Part shown: positions 11,551 through 22,307 of the stretch, one piece after another | Layout of the letters: each line of letters starts with the position of its first letter | Position numbering within the stretch: the stretch's first letter is position 1 | Assembly: GCA_029844215.1 (NCBI GenBank) | Contig: CM056727.1 | Coordinates: 23,287,450 to 23,351,449 of the forward strand | Source of the DNA: Przewalskia tangutica | Lineage: Eukaryota > Streptophyta > Magnoliopsida > Solanales > Solanaceae | DNA length: 64,000 bases | Reading direction: 5' to 3' | The notes under the pieces: model-generated | What the model saw: the letters and a program-made list of their open reading frames with translations, nothing else | Told to the model about the DNA's origin: nothing | The model's database searches: none | Position numbers and translations under genes: made by a program

Positions 11551-12100
11551 GTCCTATATACAGAGGTATTAGGCTCCAGATTCACCAAGAAAGAAACTTG
11601 ATTTGGATTGTAATGCAGTGTATTGTTAGAGTTTTGAGACATTTAAAGTTCAAGTACTGGAATCTAATCAGTTTTCATGTGATGAACTCTATAAAAAGTT
11701 AGGCTCTTGTAATTTTGTTTTTCTATGATGTGGATCCATATTCGATCCGTGGATCCGGCGGATTTAATGGATCTGGATATGGTTTTTATGGACCCGATGA
11801 ATCTGGATACGGATATGAAAAATGGATCTGGATCTAGATCTAGTAAGATCTAGTCCAGATCCTATCTATTGTCATCCCTAGATAAGGGATATCAATCCGA
11901 GGACAAAATGCGGGATTATTTTATCTTGTGTTTGGTTGTTAAGAGAAAGAACGATAATTCCATGGATATGTACTAAAATGATGGGATTAGCTATCCATAT
12001 AGAAGTTATGATAGCTAATGCCATGGGATATTCTTGTATATCCATCCAACATACCAAACAAACCTAAAAGGACTAGAAAATTGAATCCATAAACGTCAAA
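11551..12100. repeat. Degenerate repetitive flank (GGATCC-rich element and MITE-like remnant)
   Basis: No gene is seen. 11740-11870 is built of short GGATCC/GGATCTGGAT/GGATATG motifs, the same type of sequence as 24690-24840 at the flank of LTR copy 2. 11880-12070 has MITE-like ends (TTTGGTTGTTAAGAG and ACCAAACAAACC). Boundaries are not defined. Confidence 0.45.
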
Positions 12101-12109
12101 TCTTGACTG

Positions 12110-12260
12110 TCTTTACCCCCAAGGCATGTTGGTTACGAAACGAGCAATTCTACCATGGTACCGTTTCACCGTGTCCTCCCTGTATTTCTGCAAAGAGGCT
12201 ATTTCCACACTCAAACCCGAGACTTGCAGGTTATCAAACAAGCTATGCTACCATTTTGCC
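12110..12260 (+). mobile_element. TS-type SINE, 3' portion
   Basis: It contains TATTTCTGCAAAGAGGCTAT and a B-box-like CAAACCCGAGACTTGCAGGT, matching the 3' half of the tRNA-derived TS SINE of Solanaceae as I remember it. The 5' half with the CCGGTGCACTAAGC start is missing. Confidence 0.6.
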
Positions 12261-12359
12261 AAAAATCACCCCTAGATGGTTAAACTAACATTACATTTAA
12301 ACTAACAACACAATCCAATACAATAGGTAACAACGATCCAAATAAACTATAAAAGAGTG

Positions 12360-12373
12360 GGGGGGGGGGGGGG
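12360..12373. repeat. G14 homopolymer
   Basis: Fourteen consecutive G residues in AT-rich surroundings. The length is likely to be variable or misassembled. Confidence 0.9.
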
Positions 12374-12770
12374 ACTTTGACTAATTATTTATCGTTATTA
12401 TTGTGCTTCTTCCTTATTGCTATTTCTCCTACATTCTAAAAAATCTCACTAATTTCATATTCCATTTATTTCATTAACTCTTTGTTCATATTCTCTCTTC
12501 TCCAAATTTTCAAAAATATGCCGCCCAACATAAACTATTACATCACGTAGTCCAATCTACAATATTATACAACAACGTCAATATTATATAACATTATACC
12601 TGAGTGACATCATCCATAATATTGTAGTATTAATTTTGTAGTTTCTTGTCCATCTATTTCTAATTGTATTTGTCTTGTACTTTGATCATTGTATTCATTT
12701 GTTATTTTTTAGATTGTTTTATCATTTTTATAGTATTTTTTATCGTGACTTTTTATAATGCTTTGGACTG

Positions 12771-12890
12771 TGTGTGCCAAGAATATACCGGAACCAGCCT
12801 CTCTACCTCCCAAGGTAGACGTGAGATTTGTGTACATCTTACCCTCCCTAGACCCCACTTTGTGAGATTTCACTTGGTATGTTGTTGTTG
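12771..12890 (-). mobile_element. SINE, CAACAACAACATACC family
   Basis: On the minus strand it reads CAACAACAACATACCAAGTG, a CACAAAGTGGGGTCT motif, a block with TGTACACAAATCTCAC, then TACCTTGGGAGGTAGAGAGG. This is the widespread Solanaceae SINE also found near 32476, 33590 and 58311 in this window. Confidence 0.75.
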
Positions 12891-13145
12891 TGAGACATTA
12901 TCCATAATGTATCAACCTTGTATAAAAGTTTAAAGAATGTGTTTATACACAAATATGGGCAACGAGGCCTAAATAATTTCTCCCAATAGGCATGAAGAGT
13001 CATTTTTTTCTATACTTTTACTTTTTTTTAGGGGGTGGGGAGGGTCACCACTCATCGATCGCTTAAGTTCATCAACTACAATGCTTTTCTCTCCTAATTC
13101 CAGTAATTTGTACCTCAAATTTTTTCGACATGTATAGGTGGATGT

Positions 13146-14335
13146 TGAGATCAATAGAAACACTGAACTCAAATAATATAACTGTATTGAATGACTTGAT
13201 GTTATTGAATAAAAGTGGTTGTTAAATAGTCTTAAAAAGAAATAAATTAGCTAGAAAATAGCCCAACTAACAGAAATGTGATAAAAAAAACAATCAAAAG
13301 AAAATACCGTGAAGAAAGTGTCAACGAACTAACTCTTCCTAAATACTATAAACTTATTTTATCTAATACTAAACCCTTCATTCTTTCCCTTAAACTTACT
13401 TCAAATTGCAGTTAGTTTATATATGGAACTTCTCCAACACCCAGGAGCTCCCTTAACTTCATAAATGCATCGAGCTTCAATGGTTTTGTCATCAAATCTG
13501 CCACTTGATCCTGACTTTTGGAAATCACTCACTCTTCACTTCCTCACCTTTAAAAAAAGAACTTCAAAGATTGCACTCTTCCTTCTGGCTGGCTCTGATA
13601 CCACAATGTTGAGAACAAGAGAAATAATGAACTCAAACAATATAACTGTATTGAATGACTTGATGTTATTGAATAAAAATGGTTGTTAAATAGTCTTACA
13701 AATTAGCTAGAAAATAGCTTAACTAACAGAAACGTGATCAAAGAAACAATCAAAAGAAAAAAAATGATGAAGTGAAGAGAGTGATTTCCAAAAAAAAAAC
13801 ACTCCAAAGATTGAACTCTTCCTTCTGGCTCTGATACCATAATGTTGTGAACAAGAGAAACAATGAACTCAAACAATATAACTGTATTGAATGACTTGAT
13901 GTTATTAAATAAAAGTGATTGTTAAATAGTCTTACAAACAAACAAATTAGCTAGAAAATAGCTTAACTAACAGAAACGTGATCAAAGAAACAATAAAAAA
14001 GAGGGGAAAAAATGATTAAGTAAAGAGAGTGATTTCCAAAAAAATAAAAAATTCGAAAGATTGAACTCCTCCTTCTGGCTCTGATACAACAATGTTGAGA
14101 ACAATAGAAACAATGAACTCAAACAATATAACTGTATTGAATGACTTGATGTTATTGAATAAAAGTGGTTGTTAAATAGTCTTACAAACAAATTAGCTAA
14201 AAAATAGTCCAACTAACAGAAATGTGATCAAAGAAACAATCAAAAGAAAAAACTCTGAAAAAAGTGTCAACGAACTAACTCTTCCTAGATACTAAGAACT
14301 TATTTTATCTAATATTAAACCCTTAAGTGGAAACA
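13146..14335 (-). mobile_element. Tandem array of Ty1/copia LTR and primer-binding-site units
   Basis: Four copies of an LTR 3' section (13146-13330, 13617-13765, 13860-14005, 14100-14290) carry the shared AACAATATAACTGTATTGAA core. Three are followed (minus sense) by AACATT(G/A)TGGTATCAGAGC, the initiator-tRNA-Met primer-binding site (13592-13603, 13828-13839, and 14078-14089 with one change). The two outer copies extend further (GTGTCAACGAACTAACTCTT plus ~60 bp); the inner copies are 5'-truncated and joined by only 70-100 bp of internal sequence. The internal section next to the 3'-most LTR keeps a copia pol end. Four LTRs in a row with three primer-binding sites is not a normal element; repeated LTR recombination or a TRIM-like multimer would explain it. 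Confidence 0.75.
13412..13520 (-). pseudogene. Ty1/copia polyprotein, C-terminal remnant
   Basis: On the minus strand it encodes QVADLMTKPLKLDAF and KLRELLGVG, the conserved end of the copia RNase H/polyprotein (usual form QVADIFTKPL). It ends at a TAA at 13412-13414. Only about 35 residues remain; the rest of pol has been lost from the array. Confidence 0.8.
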
Positions 14336-15930
14336 GTAAAGAAAGAACTGAAAGAAAAGGAAAAATATAAAACTAGACGGAGACAAGTCAATTATTTCAT
14401 ACCTTCATCGGCGGCGAGACAATCGTCGGTCGGAGATCAACTCAGCTCTGAGTTTTTGCCTTTGCTTTGGCTTGTTTAATAAGAAGTTATTTTTTTTTTA
14501 AATTATTGTTAAATGAGTAAATATGTAAAGGAAGAAACGAATATGTTTTCGTTTGTCCAATTTATATAACATTTTTTTTACATATTTTTTTATTTGATAA
14601 TATTTTTTTTTACGTTTTAACGATATGACCATATAAATATTTTTGGCTTGTTTTAAATCAAGAGTTTTTACTTATTTCTTTAACGTTATGTCCAATCAAA
14701 CTATATCATATAAAATTATTATCATATTACATTTTTCTATTCAAATTATAAGCGATTTAAAATATTAACACACTTGGTGGTATGTATAAAAAAATTATAC
14801 TTTATCCTAAAATAAAAGTCTGCAACATGAGCTTTAAATATGGAATCTCTTTTATTAAAAAAAATTACCTGGATATGCGACTTATCATATTATGTTTGGT
14901 TAAATTATAAGTGAATTGATTTTTTTAATTTAAAAGTAAGGAAAGGTTTGGACCTCCAACAACCAACATGTGATAATTTTGATTTTTTATTTTTCATTCA
15001 TATTCGCCTTGGGAGTTTAAAGACTAAATCGAATTTGTAATGCATAAGATCCATTAAAGAAGAAATCGCTTCTTATCAAGATTTTTTCATAATAAAAAAT
15101 TTAACCCGAACATCTAATTAAGAATGAAGTAATCATATCCATTCCATCATAATCCTTGATAGTAAAATACTTATTGCCCCTGCTCAAAGTTTTTCAAATT
15201 TATTCAGTACTCTTATTCACAGCATAAATTTGCATTTTTAGGCTTCAAGCATGAGTATTTCTTAAAACAAATATTATAATTACCTCTTACTTTGATTCTT
15301 ATGAAATACAACTGATTTCAAAAGATAGCATATTTATTATATTTTTCAGAATTGCCTTCTTGTGACCTTAATTATTAGATTTGCAGGTTCATACGCAAAT
15401 CTTTCCTCAACCTTCTTTACACTACACATTTTATATTAAAGGGTATTTTGTAGTTCATCTTTCATCTCATCACAAAAGAAATTATTTTCTGGGTGCTATT
15501 GTTCTTTTTTGGAGTTTTTCTTTTCAAAAAATTAGTATGTTTACATTTTGTGATTAATATGGATGAACTTCTAACGGATAGTGGGTTCATACGTAATTTT
15601 TTTTATAGCTGGGAAATATTCGAGAGTAATATTAAACTTGGTGGATAGTGGGTCCGCCCCTCTACCTTTCTCTACTTAAATATCTGGCTTTTGTCATCCG
15701 AACCCATGACGTACACATAACTCACACATCACACTATGCGCTCTAGCACTTCAATGTGATGGAATAACATAAAAGTTTTCTGTTACAGAAGAAAAATTGA
15801 ATCCTCTACAGAGTAAACAATAGCTTCAGAATACAATTACCTTAAGTCTTAAGCCAATGTCATATGAAGACACAGGCAGTTTAGTCACTCAACTGATACA
15901 GGGCAACATTTTTGGAAAAGCCATTATGAC
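14336..15930. other. AT-rich spacer, no gene recognised
   Basis: Long A/T runs without a convincing exon. At 14400-14460 the minus strand has a short CG-rich stretch ending GCCGCCGATGAAG followed by GTATG, which looks like a 5' exon and splice donor, but no downstream exons were found because the copia array follows. No other structure was recognised. Confidence 0.4.
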
Positions 15931-16015
15931 TTGGTGCTCCTGGAGTTTACATTTCTGACTGAATATGTTTTGCTTGGTGTGTTTTTGAGTCAGAGTTGTT
16001 TTCATTGTGAGCCTT

Positions 16016-18142
16016 CTAACCCAAAGACAAGTCTAAAGTCCTTTCATTTAAGTCTTGTCGTTCTGGAGGTCTTTTCTGCGAAGCCTGAAAGATTAAAAAA
16101 CACAATTGAGATACTCGTGTTCATTAACACTCATGAAATCAGAACAGCGTTGCCAGATGATAGGAGTGTATAACCAAATAAAAGTTCAAACATAAGATAA
16201 ATGAGGGAGAGAGAAAAATCATGACTTATTTTCTAGAAACACTTGAAAATAAGCAAAGAAAGGCATCAACAGCAAGGACTAAAACAAAACAAAGATCAAA
16301 CAGAACCAAAAAGAAAACAAGAACAATGTTGGCAGATGAACGAAATATTAGCTTATGAAGTCATTGTATCTATTTTCTAAAAGGCCAAATACATAAGCAG
16401 CCACTTAAAGTTGGCACAATTTTTCATTTAGATACTTAAAGTTAGTCTTGTTCCTATTAGACACTCCAACATCACCTAAAGTGTGCCAAATGAACACAAT
16501 CAGCACATGAAGCATGTGAAGTGATTCTTTTGTGCTGATTTGGTTGCTTCTAACAGTAACTTTTCGATCCACTTTACATGACCCATTCCCCAAACCCGAA
16601 TTTTACCATGTCTTCACTGGGGGAAAAAAGCCCTGGGTCTTCTCTAACAGCTGGATTGAAGGTTCCACACAAAATTTCTCCCTCTTTTTTCTCTTGTTTC
16701 ATATCAATATTTGAAGAGAGGAACATTTGAGTTATTATCATCTGTTTCTTACTTTATTTTTTCTTTAGTAGAGGTTTGCATCCAGCCCTTCATCTTTCTT
16801 GGTTTCCATAAATAAAATTTTGATTTTCTGGAGCTTTAACAAATAATGGACTGATTATTTGTTACTGTGGGATCAATACGAAATTATGACGAAAATAAAA
16901 GGCTACCATCAACATGTAACAACACCACAATCGAACACCCACTTAACAATCAACAATACATCAAAAACAAAAGAAAGTGTTTAAAACTTAATTTCAGCCT
17001 TAAACGAACAAGAATTCACGTAGAATCGATGGATTTTACAGGAAGAGTCTAGGTATTTGGGTGAAGTGATTTGAACAGAAGAGGAAAAAGGAATCGGGTG
17101 ATGGTTTTGACAAAGGGTGAAAAGTGTGGGTAATTTTGTTTTAACCCAAGTTAGCTTGTGTGGACAAAAATACACGTGGCGGATATTTAGATGTTAGCCA
17201 TTACACATAGGAAGCGTTTACACACACGCACATATGTTTTTAGACCAGATAACCGGATTGTGCTTATTTGGCACACTTTGGACTAAATTGAAGTGTCTAA
17301 TTGGAATGAGACTAACTTTAAGTGTCTAAATGAAAATTTGTGTCAACTTTAGGGGGCCGGGGCCGCATATGTGTTTGGTCTTTCTAAAAAGATGGCAACT
17401 ACAACAGTTATATACCTTCCGATTCTCATTTTAAAAAGCTTCAAGTCATTCGTACAACAAATGAAAATGCAAACAGCAAATAACCATGCTACCTATTTCT
17501 TTAATCTTTTTTCCTTTGGGCTCTTTTTTTCACAATTTCCACACAGCAGTCGCAAAGATTTTAAAGTACCTGGATTTCTTCCATGGGCACGTCGTTGATG
17601 TCTGGTTTTTCATCAAAACCATCTGCCTGAGATGTTGGCTCCTCGTCACTCTCAATTGGTTTAATTTCATCTTCATCTTGTTCTGATGCATCATTCTTTA
17701 GTTCTTCAAGCACGTTAATCTATCTCAGCCATTTTAAGAAAAAATGAAAAAGTATACTAAAACAGCACAAACCAGTCCTATTATCTTTACTGACATACAG
17801 GAAGCAATCCGATTGAAGGAAAGATATATAATAAATACAGGCACACTGCATATTACTTTGGTATAGATCAAGTAAGCTTTGCCACCGGAATACGGACAAG
17901 GCATAACACAAACAATTAGCTAGAGCATATTTTATTTTACATAGCCTCTTTATATCCACCAGGCATACTGAGAACGTCCATTATTACGAAATAAAGTTAT
18001 CAAATGCAAATTGCCTTCTCCCTTTTAATGGCACAAGTGCCTGAAACATCTCAGCATGTTTGTGAAGGTTTTCAGAAGCTACAAAAACACCTTTCCTAGG
18101 CAGTGGGTGGCAACCAAGCAGATTGCATAATGTGGACTTCAA
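16016..18142 (-). CDS. Unidentified gene, three minus-strand exons (partial or degraded)
   Basis: I do not recognise this gene. Exon X (17988-18142) follows TTTTTAGCTAG and encodes a hydrophilic stretch with GCHPLPRKGVFVASENLHKH and FQALVPLKGRR. Exon A (17570-17719) encodes a 50-residue acidic segment with LKNDASEQDEDEIKP and ESDEEPTSQADGF, ending at CAG before GTACTT. Exon C (16016-16084) follows a clear TTTTTTAATCTTTCAG acceptor and encodes a 22-residue end with KRPPERQDLNERTLDLSLG then TAG. Exons A and C join in frame. Exon X ends with two bases over while exon A starts in phase 0, so X and A do not join without an extra exon or a one-base change. No upstream exons were found between 18150 and 20300. 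A Mutator-like MITE fills the A-C intron. Either a gene whose other exons I missed or a decayed copy. Confidence 0.45.
16383..17380. mobile_element. Mutator-like MITE, 998 bp, with 9-bp target duplication
   Basis: Long terminal inverted repeats: the left end GGCCAAATACATAAGCAGCC with TTTTTCATTTAGATACTTAA matches the reverse complement of the right end over roughly 110 bp. It is flanked on both sides by TTTCTAAAA (16374-16382 and 17381-17389), a perfect 9-bp direct repeat, which is the size made by Mutator-superfamily transposases. No transposase is encoded. It lies in an intron of the unidentified minus-strand gene. Confidence 0.85.
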
Positions 18143-18359
18143 CTAGCTAAAAAGGCATCCTATATTTGATCGGCTATACAGGGCTCAAACCTGACAGAAA
18201 ATAATACAGGTCATAAACAATATAAGTAGAGAACAGAAAACAAAGCTATTAAACTTCATTCCCCTCTCTGTCTCTCTGTCTCCCCAGACACTCCTGTACT
18301 CCCTAATGTTTCAAAAATTTATACCAACTTCTGTTGTTGACATTCTTCTCCGTTTCCAG

Positions 18360-18830
18360 ATTACAGGGGCAGACATAGGTGAAAGGAAGGGGGATTCAGT
18401 AACTGAATCCCCTTCGTCAAAAAATTATACTCCCTCCGTCCTAATTTAAGTGTCTTACTTTCCTTTTTGGCCTGTCCCAAAAAGAGTGTCTCTTTCTATA
18501 TTTAGTAAGTTTTCCAATTCCAATGCAAGTTTAAGACCACAAGATTTAAAAGACCCACACATCTTTAATTTAAGACCACAAGATTCAAAAGTCTCCCTTT
18601 GTTTCTTAAACTACGTGTCAAGTCAAACTAAGACTTAAATTGGGATGGAGGGAGTACTATGCAAATAGTAAAAGTTAGTTTTCTTCATTTTATATAAACT
18701 GTTGAATCCCCTTGACGTAAGGGAAAATTAGTGTAGTAGTAAAGGGGGTTCAAAAGATGCTTTAGGTCATAGGTTCAAATCCCAACTATGACATTCTAGT
18801 ACTTCTGTAAATCCCTGGCTCAGCTACTGT
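18360..18830. repeat. Solanaceae repeat interrupted by a Stowaway MITE
   Basis: The left part (GGGGGATTCAGTAACTGAAT) and the right part (a TTGAATCCCC block, AAAGGGGGTTCAAAAGATGC, AGGTTCAAATCCCAACTATG) form one element split by the MITE at 18430-18654. The last motif resembles a tRNA B box. A related element lies at 32730-32906 and a more distant one at 51925-52140. Confidence 0.5.
18430..18654. mobile_element. Stowaway MITE, 225 bp, TA target duplication
   Basis: The ends are CTCCCTCCGTCCTAATTTAA and, in reverse complement, CTCCCTCCATCCCAATTTAA. Both flanks are TA. These are the classical Stowaway (Tc1/mariner) terminal sequences. The interior is non-coding. Confidence 0.9.
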
Positions 18831-19233
18831 CTTGCTAATCTCCTCATTAACACAACAAACAAATTAGCGACATGAGAACCACATAACCACATAAGGAAGT
18901 CTAATAGTAATTCTATTTTATCAGTAGGAGATCTTAAGTGTACTTCTCAGCCTTCTGTCATGTTTGGATCTGCACAACGGCAAAGGGGAACATAGAAATG
19001 GAAAATGGAAAAGAAAGAATGATTTGGTCTTACATAAATGGGTCAAACTAAACTAAGTGAAAAGGAAGGGAGTTATACTTCTCAGAGAAGATAAAATTAA
19101 ATCTCTTGGAGCGAAAGAGAGGGAAAAACGGTCGTTGATAGAAACTTGTACTTCATGACCTATAAAGACTACCACTACTTCAAAGCATATAAAAGTCAAT
19201 TCTTGAGTTAACAACTTGCACCATAAAAGAAAA

Positions 19234-19400
19234 AAAGGGCAATCCGGTGCACTAAGCTCCCGCTATGCGCGTAGACTGCCCCTTAAAGTTGCCACGAATT
19301 TTCATTAGACACTTTAACTGAGATCATTACCAATTTAACACTACAACTTCAGCTGATGTGTGCCAATTAAACACTTAATTGACAATCAGCAAAACAAGTA
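19234..19400 (+). mobile_element. TS SINE 5' end fused to a Mutator-MITE terminal repeat
   Basis: 19239-19273 matches the TS SINE 5' end (CCGGTGCACTAAGCTCCCGC, TATGCGCG). From about 19276 the sequence changes to CTTAAAGTTGCCACGAATTT and a TTCATTAGACACTT motif, which resembles the terminal repeat of the MITE at 16383. No right-hand partner was located. Confidence 0.55.
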
Positions 19401-20351
19401 AAATGCATGAGATTCACTCGCGTGTGATATGGATAATGAACGACGGGAAGGACGACACGGGGCTTTTGTCCTAACTAAAAAAGAGGAATTTTGGGAGACA
19501 AAAAAACTCTATTTTCAGAAACTTTTTGGTCCCCCTTCCCCCCAAAATTGTCTTCTTTCTTCACCCAGTTCCATTTATCTACTTTCTTCCACACAAAAAA
19601 TATAACCACGCTTACTCGCAAAATGTAGCAGAGATTAATTGTCCCAATTAAGAAGCCAAGGTTCCATTTATGCAAATAAATAGTAGAGAGAAGAACACAT
19701 CTAAATAAGAGTTGAAGCCTATAAAAAAGAAAATCATCAAACAACATCATATGATGGTTTATGCAATTTTAGTGATTTGGATTTAATTTATAATCTAGCA
19801 GCATATGATCCATTTTTCATCACTGCAAAGGAAAACAAGAGCACCATTCAGATCTTTCCTTCTCACTCTTACGTCTCTACCATTAAAGCAAACAAATTGA
19901 TATCTCTGATTCTGATATATCTTCACAACAAACAAGCATAAGGTCTATCACTCTCCCTTTTTCCAATTAAAACCTTGTGCTTCCCAATTCCCTACTCTAA
20001 TTAAGAAAGGGTCATTTGTGGAAGTTCAGATGCATTAACTCAACTCATGGCCACTTGGGCAACACAACACAACATGAACACAAACAGGAACAACAATGCA
20101 CATAAATAGAGCAAGCATTGCATAAGCCATAGTAATTGCCCAGAAAAATAGATCACATTTAACACAAAAACATAGCAGAACAAACATGATAATTAAAGTG
20201 CCATAAGTACCAATATCATCAAGAACTAAATGAACAAAATCATCCACAAGAGTTATGGTGAAGTTGTAAGTACACATTCATCCTCAGGAGATTTTGAATT
20301 TGAGCTCTGAGTATGGAGTCTCTTTTGCTAGGGAGTGTTTTACCCCACTTT

Positions 20352-20978
20352 TCAACACTCCAAATTTAATCGGGCCCTAATATGAGTACCGTTCACCACA
20401 GGGTGGGAAACAAAACATAAAATGAACAAAACCAACCTAATTTTTTTCAATATTACCTTTAAAATTTTCAGATATGCCAAACTCCAGAAGCTTTCACCAA
20501 GAAAACTCACAAATTTTCTGACAGACCCTTTCTCAATTCCTTTATCCAATTCTCTATCACCATCATTGCTTCCTGAAGTTTCCTCACATATTTCAGAGTT
20601 CTTTTTAACCTCACAAGAACCTCTGTTCTTATTCCTCTTTTGTTTCTTGCTCTTTCCTTTTTTCTTCTTCAACATCATATCTTCAAAAGCATCTATAATC
20701 TCATGAATGGGTTGATTATTAGGAGATGAATCCCATTTTACCCAATAATTCATATAGCAATTGAAACAGTAGCAGTTTTTGTTGTTCTTATGAGTAGTAG
20801 TGTTTCCAAGATTGTTGGAAGAACAAGATATCAGATATTCCAAGATTTGTTAGTCTTGTTGAGATAAAGCTGTTGTAAGTGCCAAGATTGTAGCTGGTAA
20901 CAAAATAGAAAGCTGGTCTGATAATACTAAAGGTGGAGTTATTGGATGAGCTGTGTTTTTTCTATAAAGATTCTTCAT
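20352..20978 (-). pseudogene. Small plant-specific lysine-rich protein gene interrupted by one in-frame TAA
   Basis: From an ATG at 20976-20978 the frame encodes 42 residues (MKNLYRKNTAHP..., then PATILALTTALSQQD), then TAA at 20850-20852. It continues in the same frame without any further stop to 20352, with LEYLISCSSNN, a Cys-rich CYCFNCYMNYWVKWDSSP, HEIIDAFED, a Lys-rich stretch (KKKKGKSKKQKRNKNRG), an acidic segment and KFVSFLGESFW. From memory, uncharacterised plant proteins share this order (PATIL.LT.ALS..D, YLISC, CYxCYxxYWxRWDSSPN, HEIIDAFED, FVSFLGE), and a coding codon stands where the TAA is here. The function is unknown. The region after the TAA keeps family motifs, so the lesion is recent, an assembly error, or read through. 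Total span is 209 codons including both stops. Confidence 0.65.
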
Positions 20979-21152
20979 AGTTGATTCAAAGAAATGAAAA
21001 TACTAAGGAACAAGAAAGAATTAAGGTTTTTTTGTGGTTTAGAGGATAAGGGGAGAAAGAAAATAGTTATTTATTGAGGTCTTTGAAAAGTTTGATGAGG
21101 TTTTGTTATTTGAGAGAAGGTGTGCATAGAAGTTGATGACAAATTTTTTGGG

Positions 21153-21161
21153 CTTTATATA
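21153..21161 (-). promoter_or_regulatory. TATA box of the 20352-20978 gene
   Basis: The minus strand reads ACTATATAAAGCCC, about 175 bp upstream of the ATG at 20978. This would put the transcription start near 21125 and give a 5' UTR of about 145 bp. Position and sequence suit a plant TATA box; the start site is inferred. Confidence 0.5.
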
Positions 21162-21559
21162 GTAAATGATGAAAGGCTTTATAGAGAGTTTTGATTGGTC
21201 TTATTGAATTCTCATTTGACTAAGTAAACAAAGACGATGAAATTATGGGCCCTAACTTGAGTCAAAGCAACCAAAACCGGGCAAAGAAGTCACATTTGAG
21301 CTATTTGTAACTAACTTGTCTACTTATACTGAGTTATACTATACCAAGCAAAACCCTATTGTAGTTTACTTGCTAGCGTAAGCCTTTCAATTTGTACCAG
21401 TTGAGTACGCCTCCTGTTCCCCAGACCCAAAACATTCTCCCTATAGGATAGTTGTAAAATGTACCCCGAACAACCTTTACTCATAACTCATAAGCTGTGG
21501 CATGCAAATAAATCCATACCTAGATCCAACTTAGAAACTTGCTTCATAAAAAAACTATT

Positions 21560-21780
21560 CATATTTAGTTACCCCCTTCTTAACGATAAAGGATGCAGTA
21601 AAAAAAACTTGCGTGAAGGACGTTTCTTCTTTGTCCTCTCCTCTCCAAAGGCTAAGGGAGAGACTGCATCCCTTTCCTTTGGTAGCTTCTTTTGGTTCCC
21701 AAAAGTAGCGGTAGCGGGAAATTCCGCTTTCTTCACTCCTAGAATGAGAGGAAAAAACTTGCCTCTGCACGAGATCTGAA
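21560..21780. other. Possible nuclear copy of organelle (mitochondrial) DNA
   Basis: GGTAGCGGGAAATTCCGC, AAAGGCTAAGGGAGAGAC and CTTTGGTAGCTTCTTTTGG differ in composition from the AT-rich surroundings and are open on both strands, a style typical of plant mitochondrial spacer. This is an impression of base composition and phrase style, not a matched gene. Confidence 0.3.
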
Positions 21781-22307
21781 AGTGAAAACACATAGCAATT
21801 TATGGGAACATATGATCAAACATAAAGCAGTGCTCTCTTGGCAGAATTTTGGATGGCAAGACACTTTAGGGCTTGTTGGAACATCAAGCTTTAACGAAGT
21901 AAAGCTAAAGATGGATAAAGGTAATTCGATTGTCAAGCCGATAGAGGGCTAAAGGATGGAACGTTCAAAGTAGATTGAGCCACTGTCGTGTGACCCATTG
22001 GTCCTAAACCATGTCTTGTGCGAAACGAGCTCTTAAATTACCCGGCATCCATGTGTCAGCTTGCGTGGACAATATATAGTGAATAATAACGTGACTGGAG
22101 AAACAAGGACAAATATGACATCCATAAACAACAATAGAGCAATTTCGCAACATTAAGCAAAGTTCATAACATAAACAAGTGAGCACCAAAAGTATCATGT
22201 CTACAATTCAACAGCAAATATTTAACTCAAGAAGTATTGATGTGTAGTAGTTGTTGTAGATATCATGTTGCAACATGAACAGGAAGCAACACTGAGTAAA
22301 TTATCTA

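Noticed and set aside
14400..14460. 5' exon with ATG and splice donor on the minus strand
   Set aside because: Plausible sequence style but only one feature; no downstream exon before the copia array, so not called as a gene.
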